A DNA stretch of 64,000 bases, from contig LATX02000123.1 of the NCBI GenBank assembly GCA_001466705.2, positions 124,001 to 188,000 on the forward strand, in the 5' to 3' direction. This DNA is from Moniliophthora roreri. Lineage: Eukaryota > Basidiomycota > Agaricomycetes > Agaricales > Marasmiaceae. Positions 45,867 to 56,560 of this stretch are shown piece after piece. Position numbers and translations under genes: made by a program. The notes beneath the pieces are model-generated. The model was not told where the DNA came from. It searched no databases and saw nothing but the letters and a program-made list of their open reading frames with translations. Position 1 is the stretch's first letter. The number at the start of each line of letters is the position of its first letter.

Positions 45867-46680
45867 TTCAGAATTGCGAAGAAAATGATCCTTGTCGGCA
45901 TGCCAGGTACCTGCGCATGATAAAGTTCGTTTCAAGGTAAATGATTCAAAGACTGACACATACTACTGGCGTCACTTGGAAATCTCGACAGTGATGCCCC
46001 GTCGTGATGGCCTACCACCACTTCTATATGATCAGTTTCCCCCGATCGCGGTGTTTCATTCTGAGGTCGATTCGACTGGTTGAAGGACGAGGATGCGAAG
46101 CTCCAAATGGCGAGGAAGACACGCGAGATAATGAGGCCCATAGGCGACCAAGGGTAGCCTTTCCGAGTGAAAGGGTATAGTCTGTATGAATTAGAGTAGG
46201 GATGTAGGCATAGCACAGGCGAGCGGTGTGCGTAGAAGGTGGTGGTAGGGCAAGGAAAGCGGATCTTCGTCCACAAGCGCTCATGTCAGATTGCCCCATA
46301 TTCTGAGCAAAGTACAACTTTTGGTGGACCGGGTACTTCAAAATAAGCAATATGTATACTTGAAAAGGATGCTAATGAGACTACGTCGAGTCAAAGTCCC
46401 GGAAACCTAGCAGTCCCCAGGACAGTCACTTTTACCTAGGGACACCCTGTAAGCCCCTCCTTGCGGGGCATAACCGCGGCCAAAGCACACGGTTCCACTT
46501 GCACACAACTCATCATTTTCTTTGCTGGCGACTCAACCGCTATCGCAGGGTAACTCGCTGCGCATAATTTCACAAACATAGTTTGCATTCGAGGCAGATG
46601 TACGAAATCATCGCCTTCAGACGGATAGACAGAAGATCGATAAAATTAAGGATCTATTAGACACCGGCAACCGTCATTAT
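45867..46680. other. Intergenic, no supported gene
   Basis: The minus frame 46350-46024 is open for 108 codons without recognisable content and may contain a 5' exon of the gene starting at 45866. The remainder is the 3' region of ATP4. Confidence 0.4.
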
Positions 46681-47680
46681 CTAGATAGCTTTGTTCTTCA
46701 CCATTTCTGTCGACAATTTTAGCATGCAAAACGTTGTGAATGGGTGAAACGGCTCACGTTCAACCTCCGCAACTGCCGCCAACAGAACATCCTTCTGTGT
46801 CTTCTCATCCTGCAAGCTAGCAAGAACCTTGTCGATGACGGTCTTGGTGAGTGCAGCCTGCTCGCTCTCCTTCTGTTGCTGCTCGAAACGGACCCAGCTG
46901 TCAAGAACAGCCTTGAGTTCAGAGGCGAGTGCGACTTTTTGCTTCTGAACAAAGGCTTCGGCTTCCAGTTGAGCGGTCTCCTGCATAGGTGATATACGTG
47001 AGCATAATGTAAGAAAATGGATTGATGTGTACGAGCCTTGGAAAGAGCGTAGAGACCCTGAGTGAGTGAGACAACATCTTTTAACTGTCCAACAGAGTCG
47101 ATGCGATCCTTGACAGCCTGAGTGTGCTCTGCACGGGCACGGTCCAAAACACCCTTAATCTTGTCAATCTGAGATTGTGCCCAGTTGCTGTAAGGCTCCC
47201 GGATAATCTAGTCGGGCGCGTGAGTTATTGCCTCCGAAACGTGTATCCTGCAAAGGACGTACTTTGGCGACATATGTAAAGAAGATGATGGAACCGACAA
47301 GCAAAACAGTCTCCTCGTTCATGACATACAGTTCCTGGGAGATTGCAGCAGCAGCAAGACCGGTACCAAGGAGAGCAGTTCCGGTCTTGGTGATGAGGTT
47401 GGGGGAAGAAGGGAGTTTATCGACGATTTCTTGAGCACGTTGTTCCGGAGGTGGGTTCGAAGATGATGCCATTGAACGGCTAGGCAAATGAAAAGAATTT
47501 TTTACTTCAAAGCACGAACATTGTACAGAAATTTCAGGACACGCACCATGCAACCGCGCGAGGGACAGTGGCAGCCACCCTGGGCCGAGCTAAGCAGGAA
47601 AAATCAGTAAATGCAGCAGATGTATCGAGAAGAGGCGCACCCGCAGCTCGCAGAGAGTTGATAGCGATTCTAGAGGCCAT
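46681..47680 (-). CDS. ATP4: Mitochondrial ATP synthase subunit 4 (subunit b)
   Basis: This is the peripheral-stalk subunit that holds the F1 head to the Fo membrane part of ATP synthase in the mitochondrial inner membrane. The start MASRIAINSLRAA with a following Arg/Ala-rich stretch (ARPRVAATVPRAVA) is a mitochondrial presequence. Then come PPPEQRAQEIVDKLPSSPN, the membrane region (TGTALLGTGLAAAAISQELY, ETVLLVGSIIFFTYVAK), and the long helical stalk (REPYSNWAQSQIDKIKGVLD, SVGQLKDVVSLTQGLYALSK, AEAFVQKQKVALASELKAVL, DSWVRFEQQQKESEQA). The tail is EQMVKNKAI. About six introns interrupt it. Length after splicing is near 240 aa, as expected. Confidence 0.93.
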
Positions 47681-48699
47681 TATAGTGAAAGAAAAGGCCG
47701 GGAGTTGGGAGGGTGAATGAGTTGAGCCGTGGGAATCCAATTTTGCCCGATTCTTCCCTAAACGCCCGCAACATTTACACCGCTCCCATATTGTCGGGTA
47801 TGCAGTTCGACGACGTAAGTCTTTATTTCTCTTTGACACAAACGCTAGTTTGTTTCTGGTATCAGGCATACCCAAGCATTTTCTCTAGGAACTCATCACT
47901 TCTGTATAACCATTTCATCTTTGTACCTTTCTGGAAATCGAGTTCTCTGTGCCCCTCATACACCATGGTGCTAGGAACTGCATCCTGGCCTAATCATCCT
48001 TCCTGATGGCTTCCGACGAGTATTCAAGCCACATCAATACTGACAAAGTCTCTGGAAACGTTGCCAACTCCCTATTTTGCATACGATACTTGCGTTCTGC
48101 TGCCGTAGCAGTCCACGAACTTCGTTGGAGATAGTCTTTTGACTATCCAGTACAAACAGTGAACGTTTTGAGCAAGCCGGGGTTGAACGGTTTGATCTTC
48201 CCGCGAAATTCGTACGTGATAATACCACCACCTGTTTTCGCCGTACGTCTATCGGCTTCAAGACCAAGCATAATAGTTTCTTTACTCAGTGACGATGATA
48301 GGCATCCAACCTCGTATGTCCTTTAGTGACCGGTTGTCCTGGCGCCTGTGACTAACTCAAGGTGATTTCAGGCCTAGTTCACTCAAGTCGAGTTTAATGG
48401 AGATGCCGACCTCTGTTGTGGTTGGCTTATCGGCTGATGTGAAGCCTCCTCAACCTGAATAGGGCTTTACCTTGGCAGAAGACTCACGTCGAAGACAGAT
48501 TCGTAGGTTCATGCTCTTGCCATTGCTTTATTTGCATGCTGACTGGTGCGGGACTCAGGGGAGTGGTGTTACTTCAGTATCCGCCAACACCATATTCACA
48601 AGTGTTTTTCCTCTTCCTGCCCTTGTCGAAGGCGAAGGCTACTACGACGTGTTTCCAAGAAACTTGCAAGCAACTTCATAGGTCCGCCAGTTTGGTATG
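47681..48699. other. Intergenic, no complete gene
   Basis: A minus-strand stretch around 48145-48270 reads EADRRTAKTGGGIITYEFRG and KIKPFNPGLLKTFTVC in one frame, which looks like protein, but no gene could be built around it. It may be a relic. The plus frame at 48472-48681 may belong to the 5' part of the galactanase relic, but the match is weak. Confidence 0.3.
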
Positions 48700-49224
48700 C
48701 CTTACTATTCAGGTACCTTCATTGACGTAAATTGGAATGATTCGTGTCGGCGCATGATTACAATTACATTGCAGAAGAGAACATACTTATTCTGTCTCTC
48801 GCATTTCTATACTTGTCGACCAGCAGGGTATCCTACGTACAAGTCAGCATTTGTTGCAGCCCGAAAGCATTTGTGTACAGCTCACAGCGCAACTGGAGCC
48901 CAACCCTGCGTTATCCACCCGAGCGGCTCCGCCAACCGGAAGAATCTCAATGAATGGGTACTCCACTCCATCCCAGCTCTTCCATTCCACAGCCGATGGG
49001 GGCAAGGTCCGCCTCCTCTTCTGTAAAAATCATAGCACATCTCGCAGACGGTTGGAAAGGATCTGCTATATCATCACTCCACGATCAGATTTTCATCCCG
49101 AGCTAGTTCTACACCAGCGACCTTGACGTTATGGGATTTTCATATTACCCTTTCTACGACACTAGCGCAACTTTTTCAGCTCTCAAGTCGTCTTTGCGAG
49201 CCGTAATTAACAAATACGGAAAGG
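48700..49224 (+). pseudogene. Relic of GH53 endo-beta-1,4-galactanase
   Basis: GH53 enzymes cut the galactan side chains of pectin. Successive pieces fit this family in order but in changing frames: DYNYIAEEN, SRVSYVQV, PPTGRISMNGYSTPSQLFHS, VKIIAHLADGWKGSAISS, then DLDVMGFSYYPFYDTSATFS with ALKSSLRAVINKYGK. The last block matches the highly conserved FSYYPFY region near the catalytic nucleophile. Between the blocks are a frameshift (after TADGG, about 49010) and an in-frame stop (after FIPS, about 49103). The catalytic acid motif GNE is not readable in VQV..., and no downstream nucleophile exon (VVETxxP) was found. The N-terminus is not identifiable. Confidence 0.65.
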
Positions 49225-50356
49225 TAGGTACTCACTCCAGATGCAAATGAGTGACACTGCACTAAGACGTTATGGTGGTGGAAACTGATTTTAGCTTGTC
49301 GTGTTCTATCCCCGTGTCTGTTGCAGGTCAAGTCACCACGGGTTCGTCCCGACATATGATATAGTACACAGGTTTCGGGGATCAGGGATGTTCTTGCCAG
49401 CTCGTCTGGAGGAAGAGGTATTGGATAATCATATTCTATTGCAGAGCATCCCATCGACAATCGTTGCCGATCGAGTACGCAAAAACAATTAGATGTGTAC
49501 AAGACTCTTTAACAGGAGTTTACCTGAAGGAAGTATATAGATTGTTCCCTGGTTATTGAAGGCGGTAACGACATCTCGTGTGTAATTGGGATATGTTATC
49601 GCGATAGTCAACATGTGCGTAAACGATAACACCAGGGTGAGTGTGATAGAGAATCGGAGAACTCGACTGATCAAAGATGAACAGTTGTTCATCTTCAGTC
49701 GGAGGAACACTTCGAAGTTCAACGTTCAACGCGTATGAGTTTCCCAGCCTCGCCTTCGCGGTCGCACCCACACTGAGCTCGAATATCCCGCACGGAATGC
49801 CGAAAAAAACTGAAGTCGTCACATCCACAGACATTAGGGCTGAAGTATGCACATTGCACAGCGGTGAGTCATCCTGATTGAATTATGACTGGCAGGTTAG
49901 TATCGCAAGTTAACGCCGCACAGCCGGAAGGGATGCATAGTTTGTCACCGACCATGACTCCTTCAACTTCGCTTGAAATCACCTGCTTTGATATGTAATC
50001 TCACAGAGCTTGACTGGAAGGCGTAGAAGAAGCGTACATCGAACAGACATTTGATCCAAAAGCTCACGCAGAACTCAATCAAAGTGGCGGTGCACATGGT
50101 CCGTGCACCGAAAGCCTCAAGGCAGTCTCATGTTTTCGGTCCCTCTGCCTCCGGCTACTGTCACGATCGTTTTCATGGGTGAAGACTATCACTTTGTCTA
50201 TCACCGGTGACATCTGAGCCATAACCTTGATCAGAAAATTTCTGTTGAAGTGATGGCAACGTCTTTTCTTCATGGTGCGCAGTTTTTCCGACATGAAAAT
50301 CTCAAGCTGACTTGTATTCTCTGAAAGGCTGGCCAGTAGTGCCTGGGGTAGTAACA
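49225..50356. other. Intergenic, one unassigned open stretch on minus
   Basis: The minus frame at 49852-49553 reads DVTTSVFFGIPCGIFELSVG, ATAKARLGNSYALNVELRSV and SSSPILYHTHPGVIVYAHVD, which has the composition of a folded beta-rich protein. No start, splice pattern or family could be assigned. It could be one exon of a gene or a relic. The remainder shows nothing. Confidence 0.3.
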
Positions 50357-51664
50357 ATGCAGCCCTCTCCTTCTGCCTCCGATACATCGACGGCTACCAG
50401 TACAAGTGCTGCTTCTAGTCCACCAACGGCACGTCCATCTCCTAGTAGAGGATTTTCTTCGTTCCTTCTTGGTCCAGAGATTGGGGCTAGTAGAAGTCCT
50501 GCGCCATCGTCGACAGGCTCAGATGTGTTTGTTCCACCTCTTTCTCCAGAACCAACGCCTCCACAGCCCGCCAGTCAGCCCCACACGCCGGGCAGTCGAA
50601 CCATGCCACTCGTCGGAGAAGCGCAGGGCTGGGCTTATCCGATGCCCTATCCACCAATGCCCATGATGACCCCATACATGGCACCTTATACTCCTTATAC
50701 TCCCTATGCAAACATGCCATATTTGAATGCACCATACGGTCAGACACCTTACAACATGGCTACACCATTACCCCCACAAGCGCCATTCCAGCCGACGACC
50801 ATACATAACACACCATACGCTTCATACACACCTTTACGCCCATCGACTTACACGCCATACGCACCTCCACAACCACAACTCCCTTCATATTCTACTCCGT
50901 TTGCGCCGCCTAGACAGCTTCCAGCCAACTCTACACCTTACGCACCACCTCCCGCACCACTTCCATCCTACTCCACCCCATACGCGCCTGCTCCTGTACA
51001 GCTTCCATATACTGGCCCAGCACCAGCACCTTATGGTGCTCCTGTACAACCACCGGTAGTGCACCTCCAGCCATCATATCTCTCCATTCACTCTGCGATA
51101 ATCTCCCTGGGTCTAGGTGCCTGTTCATTGCACTGGGACCTTATACATCCAGTTTTTCGCTGTCGACTTACCTCGGATGCCTACACTCGAGTCCCATTGT
51201 CCGAGCCCATCCTCTCTATGCACCCGAGTCTTCGTATCAAGATCGTTAGGCTAGAAATCACATCATCATCACATCCCAATCTAGCATATTGGATGGACAT
51301 CTGGGGGCCGCTCAAACTCGAGCCCTCTCCAATTCCAACAATAGGCGATGTTTTATCCCAACTACACACTTACTTTCGTATGCCAATGTCACCAACGGAG
51401 ATCAGCCTACTCTTTCAAACGCCGCAGAATAAAGAGAATGTTTTGCAGGCAAAACAACAGCGGGTGAAGGAGGGTTTTGATCTGATTCTGGCTGAAGAAG
51501 GGTATCGGAGGAGCGATGTGTTGGGTGTGCATAGACAGTTTGGCGGTATTTGGGTCGGGGGGGTTAGGGAACGCGAGCGAGTTGATGGAGATGGGGCAGA
51601 GGAGGGAGAAGTGTTGGTCGAGGTTGAACTGATGGTCGGCGTTACGCCATGTACTCGCTCCTGA
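50357..51664 (+). CDS. DUF6699 domain protein with Tyr-Pro repeats, 435 aa
   Basis: The ATG at 50357 follows a TTG-opened frame and is the first Met (MQPSPSASDTSTATSTSAAS). Residues 100-250 are built from imperfect T-P-Y-A-P-P-like units (for example TPYTPYANMPY, STPYAPPPAPLPSYSTPYAP), a flexible adhesive-like or condensate-prone segment. From about residue 255 a DUF6699 domain follows: SLHWDLIHPVFRCRLT, HPSLRIKIVRLEITSS, NLAYWMDIWGPLKLEPSPIP and TIGDVLSQLHTYFRMPMSPTE. DUF6699 is widespread in Agaricomycetes and has no known function. There is no signal peptide, so it is probably intracellular. The end shows acidic low-complexity (VDGDGAEEGEVLVEVELM). Confidence 0.85.
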   Translation: MQPSPSASDTSTATSTSAASSPPTARPSPSRGFSSFLLGPEIGASRSPAPSSTGSDVFVPPLSPEPTPPQPASQPHTPGSRTMPLVGEAQGWAYPMPYPPMPMMTPYMAPYTPYTPYANMPYLNAPYGQTPYNMATPLPPQAPFQPTTIHNTPYASYTPLRPSTYTPYAPPQPQLPSYSTPFAPPRQLPANSTPYAPPPAPLPSYSTPYAPAPVQLPYTGPAPAPYGAPVQPPVVHLQPSYLSIHSAIISLGLGACSLHWDLIHPVFRCRLTSDAYTRVPLSEPILSMHPSLRIKIVRLEITSSSHPNLAYWMDIWGPLKLEPSPIPTIGDVLSQLHTYFRMPMSPTEISLLFQTPQNKENVLQAKQQRVKEGFDLILAEEGYRRSDVLGVHRQFGGIWVGGVRERERVDGDGAEEGEVLVEVELMVGVTPCTRS

Positions 51665-52308
51665 GTACGACATCGACACACTGATGTTCCACAAGTATCC
51701 TTTTGTTCGCCTGGGTCAGAACGGACATGTAACACTTCATGATCTCATTCCAACTTGTATCTCATAGATCCATCTAAAGACCAATGTATCTCTTTACGTT
51801 CCACCTAAAGTCCTACTGACACTCATCTCCTGTAGTACCGCCTGGTGCCTTACTCCATGATAGGGTCGAAATATTAATGAAGTCAAGCCCCATAGGCCCA
51901 AAGAGACGAAGTTGGAAGTGCGCCAGAGTGTTCATCTGTGTTCACCCTGACTGTTATGTATCCGTTCTGTTTTCGGATCTTTCTTGCTTCCACCATCTAT
52001 GTAGGCCCCTCTCTCTGACCCCATTATCATATTACATGTACACTAATCGGATCTAATCCAGGCATTGAATCAGGACTTGCCCTCAGTAAGGATGAGCGGT
52101 CATCTAATGACGCTGGTGGCACAGGAAAAATGGGCAAAGTTGCCCGACGCGGAACGCTCGAGACAAATTCACTTTTAGCCTCCGCCGGGACGACTTTTTT
52201 TTTTTTTGACCTGGAACCATTCTGGAACACCGGAAAATGGATATAAATACCTCGGAATGTCGTCGATGAAGCATCCTTCTCATTTTTCCTTTCGCTCCCT
52301 TTTCCATC
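51665..52308. other. Intergenic; promoter of secreted protein gene
   Basis: No gene is seen. A 13-nt T-run lies at about 52195-52207. A TATA-like atataaata is at about 52242-52250, some 60 bp before the start codon of the next gene, with a CT-rich leader between them. Confidence 0.5.
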
Positions 52309-53185
52309 ATGCTATCCAAACTCCTCGTATCCCTCTCTGTCTTCACTGTCCTCTCTGCTATCGCGACACCCTCTGGGTTTGGCAACACTCTTGAGGCCAG
52401 ACAGGCTGCGAACAACATCGTCTATGTGACCGATGCCAATAAATACTGGTACATCGTCGCGTTTTACTTGCTCGCCTGGGTGCAAATGCTCACTATGTGT
52501 CTAGTATGATCATGCCGAAAGACCCGCACACCGACATTGGCGCCAGCGAGTATCCTGGAGGAATGACGACCTACTGCTCGGAAGCTGGGAAGTACGATAA
52601 CTCGCAAGGAACGATTCCGAATGGATTCTGGAGGAACGTTGAGTTCAAATCAGGGATTAGCTCACGCGGGGCGAGATATGCTCAGTGTAAGTGACGCCAA
52701 ACATTGTTTGGTTTGGGCGTTCTGAACGTCGATTCACCGTTTATCCAATTGCAGTGACCGGATGTATTCGACCTGAACTTGTAGATCGCTTGAACCCATG
52801 TGCGTGGATTAGCTATTTTTTTAAAACAGGTACTCAATCGAAAGATCGAAAAGCCGATGGTGGGGGTCAGTACGACAGTAATGGAGGGGACGGTGGAAGG
52901 GGAAACCCTCGAGACAGCGTCTGCCTTGGGTACGTCGTCGCATGATACGTATGACATACCCACTGACACCCCTTCATCGTATCGCAGATACAACTCATAC
53001 GTCGAGCTCGTCGAGCCTGCTGGCCCTAGGGCATGCATTAAGTGCTGCGATAACCCTGATGATTGCCCTGTTTGGATGGGTACGATTCTTCTGCCTCCGG
53101 TATACTCATGCCCTGACCCCCTTTCAATCCAGATACTTCGGGCTGCCCAGCTGTCATTCCCGGAAATTACTTTAACTGTACTTAA
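52309..53185 (+). CDS. Small secreted Cys-rich protein
   Basis: A signal peptide (MLSKLLVSLSVFTVLSAIA) is followed by a mature protein of roughly 160 aa. Exons join through five short introns to give NNIVYVTDANKYWYIVAMIM, PKDPHTDIGASEYPGGMTTY, GFWRNVEFKSGISS, LTGCIRPELVDRLNPS, DGGGQYDSNGGDGGRGNP, RDSVCLGYNSYVELVEPAGP and RACIKCCDNPDDCP, ending DTSGCPAVIPGNYFNC. At least eight Cys are present, including a C-x2-C-C cluster, so several disulfides are likely. From memory this pattern belongs to a secreted protein group found across Agaricomycetes without known function. A strong TATA-like box and short leader suggest a well expressed gene. It is not a hydrophobin or cerato-platanin by Cys spacing. 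Confidence 0.85.
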
Positions 53186-54463
53186 TCATTCCTACTCATG
53201 AGGACTTTGAACTATTGGAATATTAGTTTTGTATTGGACTCTGCTTCGGACTTTACTATTAGCATCGACAGTCTGTATAGGTAATCTATCTGTTCACGAG
53301 TCATTTCCGACGTATTGCACAATCGATGTCACCTCTTTTGATACCTGTACGAGTCACAAGGAACCTGTAGCCTGACACACTACTCAGGTCAGTGTGGAGA
53401 ACTTTAAGCTCTGAAGACGTTGCGTGTGGTCATGTTACCATTCAGAATCGAGACAGATACATCAGCGCGCAAATAGAAAGGTGATCCATCCCACTAGCTG
53501 TCCGACAACGCGTTGAATATGTAAGCGGCCCAAAGCTTGCATCCGGACTTGGAAAGCCCATGGATACTCTAGTGTGTTCTCCACTGAGCCCAGCCAACCT
53601 TAGTGTCCACTGCTCTCTAATATGCCTTTGTAGGCCGTTAGGAAAAAACGAGGACATCACTTTCGGTAAAGGGTGGAAGAAATGCAGATGTCGGCCATGC
53701 GAAACCACAGAATGATGTATATCTGAAGCCGCGCTCCCTGGAGTCCGGGAACTGAACTCAAATGACCCTTTTCGAGTTGACCTTGTAAGTTGAGAAGTAA
53801 GGGTGCAGATCTCTTGATGGTAACAAGAAATTACTTACCCATATACGAATTCTCCCCGCCGTGCACCTTGACAATGTCCAGTCCAGAAGCTGCCCGAGTT
53901 CCCTAACGACGACTTGACCAACGATTGTACTACCAGTTATCAGCTTCACAATGACTACACGGAGATAGGTGGCAGGAGCATCAGCGACAATGCTTTGTGA
54001 AACTCTGCTAGACTATCTTAAACAAATTCCGCGCGTCAGAATAGGATTGATTTTGCATTTCGCATTTCGCATAGTTTGAAGCCAAGCAGGTACGCGACGC
54101 GACATCACGTTCGACGCTGTCGGATAGTGATGAATAAAGGCGGCGGTGTAGTGCAATGGTAGGTACGTACAGTAGAGAGGTAAGTGTCCTGAAGTGCTAA
54201 TACTGACCAGCATTGTATGTAAGAAATAAAAAGACAAAGGAGAGCAAAGGGAGATCGTATCTGGCATGCCAAAACAAGTGAAAGAGAGAAGGTGGCAAGT
54301 AGTGGTCAAAGGGTAGTGGCATGGGTATGTAGCACGCACGAGAATGGGTATACTGAGGAATAAGGATAAGGTGAAGGAAAGGGATAGACGGATTCTCTGA
54401 AGATGAGTTAGTCTAGGAGTGAACACGGTGGTCATACAATTGACTACTGACATTACAAAGCGG
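53186..54463. other. Intergenic, no supported gene
   Basis: The minus frame of 203 codons at 54013-54624 overlaps the last exon of the next gene in another frame, is rich in Thr, Leu and His, and is taken as chance. Nothing else is recognised. Confidence 0.5.
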
Positions 54464-55182
54464 CTACTCCCTGGTTTTTCGTTTTTTGCGAGGTACAATC
54501 GGCTCATGCGCTGTCTGAACACAACCTTGGCTAACACCGTCTTCGTTGCAGCACGACCACTTGAAATTCTCAGGAAACTCCTTCCTATTCTCTTCCGTGT
54601 CCATAGGGCCGTGGCAGTCCTCATCCCAGTCTACAAAGTTGTCATAATCGCAATTCAAAACACCTGCGGCGTCGAGTTAGTCAAAGAAAAGGAATGATTA
54701 GAGACCGATATAGGACACAAACCTGGATGAAACGAACACACCCCTTCACGTTCCGTCGTAAAGTCATATTCCTCTCTGCAATTCCTGCAGAGCTCGTACC
54801 GAGGAGCTAGCTCCTCCGGCTCATCGTCATCTCCATCATCCGTCGTTTTACGCTTCCTACTGACTGATACCACAAACTCCTTGGTCATTGCCAGCTCTAC
54901 CGAGGGTATTTGCTCGCATAGCGCCATAAGAATTGCACGTAGACGCTCCTCCGAAACCGTGTTCAGTGCAGCTCGTAGTTGTTCGCGAGACCTCTCATCC
55001 AATACTATATCATCATCCGAGTCTGACTCCTCTTCATCCTCCGCATCTTCGTCGTCACTTGAGTCCGAGGAAAGTTCAGTCAAATCAATGACCTCGGTCT
55101 TGTTCGCCACTGAGGACTTGTTTTCAGTTTCGGTAGTAGTAGATTTCTGAGCGCGATCGATAGGCGTAGGCATCAGAGACAT
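54464..55182 (-). CDS. Acidic Cys-rich protein, putative zinc binder
   Basis: Two exons join across a short intron (HPG|VLNCDYD). The first part is acidic and Ser-rich (TELSSDSSDDEDAEDEEESD), followed by a helical block (SREQLRAALNTVSEERLRAI, LMALCEQIPSVELAMT) and a basic stretch (SRKRKTTDD). The end is a Cys/His-rich module: RYELCRNCREEYDFTTE, GVCSFHPGVLNCDYDNFVDW, DEDCHGPMDTEENR and FKWSCCNEDGVSQGC, with final basic KKRKTRE. The C-x2-C...C-x2-H and later CC and CH pairs could hold two zinc ions. I recall this arrangement in fungal proteins of unknown function. ATG at 55182 (MSLMPTPIDRAQKST) is preferred over an upstream in-frame one at 55284. A nuclear location is likely. Confidence 0.82.
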
Positions 55183-56560
55183 ACTCGCAGCTGTGAAGTA
55201 CTGAGGAGAAGACTGGGGATATGGCGGAAAAAGAGTAATGCACTGCCACGTGAGCGCCTGTTCTCTTTCTCCGCGACCACTCAAACAAACTCTTTGTCAT
55301 GTCATTGCTGGCCCTCCCAGGGGTCCTTACGACAAATTTTGGAAGAGCCCTTTGGCAAGTTTATACCTCCTAGCGCCAGTTTCAGCATTTCTGATAACTA
55401 GGAGATGCACACGTATCGGCGTGTTGCCTATTCGAAATTCTCGAATCTCCAATACACACTGCACAGGGGAATTTCAAGTAATATTAAAATGCGTTGGATT
55501 TGACCAGGGTGGTAATTTGTCTACTCCGTTAGTCTCCCCTAGGCAGCTCGCAGACTCGCTTGATATACTGCTCCGTCAATTTTCTTTCGACACTGATGCA
55601 TCGGCTTGAACCAGATGATTTGTTCTTCCGAGTCCCCATTGGAACTCCAACATCTCTTGACTCCGTGAAACCCTCATCCAAGCCTACAAGCCAACTATAA
55701 CGAAGTAACAAGAAACGAAGGAGGCCGAAGGTATTGTCTCTAGCGCAATATTCTTCTGTTACAGCTCTGGTGGAGCAATCAAGCTAGATATCTCAACATG
55801 TTGTACCTCGGGGAGTGGTAAGGCCTTCTCTCTTGCAACCTTTGATTGCAGCCTTCTCGCATACCCTTCTCATCAATACCACGCAGGAAGCAGCTTCTGG
55901 TGATAATCAAAAACACAAATAGTATAAATTGCGCTCGGGAGGTTGAAAGGTCCTGCCCGACGCAATAGGTTGTGATTCCTCTTGGTCAAGTGACGCCAGG
56001 AGGCCAGGGGCTTTGTAGCGGTTAGCCCATTGGATTGTGAGCGTTAGCTCTTGCTCGTCCGGCGCTCGCTAATCACAGAATGCCTCCCGCAATGCCCGTA
56101 AAGGCCCGTACCCATCACACCGGTGTTTCAATTGTCCGGCTAATTTCTGGGCCATGCTCTCAGGACCCCTCGAATGGGGGAAACTATTCGAACATTCATC
56201 GGCGTTTAGGTTTCTGGTCACTACGACACGGACTAGCGGTACCAAAAGGAGAAAAGAACATCAATTGGCCATTTCAATTCTCCCCTTTGTTCCTTCTCTC
56301 TCGACCGGTACTTTGATGGCCTACCCGTCAGACCGCCTCTACCCGCAACGCGCAGTCACTGACGATATTAATTCAAGAATTGGTTACGGGAGGTTGCGAC
56401 AAATCAGCTACCTCTGGACCAGCGTGCCGCCACACCATGCATGGAACGAGCCAGAATGGTGCTACTTTCTCCTTCTCTCTCGAAGGTGCGTTACTTTCCA
56501 TGGCAAAAGCGCTAAAACTGACATATCCAAGTATAAGGAACGAAAGACAGCCGTAAAACC
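55183..56560. other. Intergenic, no supported gene
   Basis: Short plus and minus frames (for example 55238-55609 and 56154-56666) have no motif. The right part may contain worn 5' sequence of the membrane-protein relic that becomes recognisable from about 56561. Confidence 0.4.

Noticed and set aside
54013..54624. 203-codon minus frame
   Set aside because: It overlaps the last exon of the Cys-rich protein gene in another frame, has no motif and a Thr/Leu/His-biased composition, so it is read as a chance frame.
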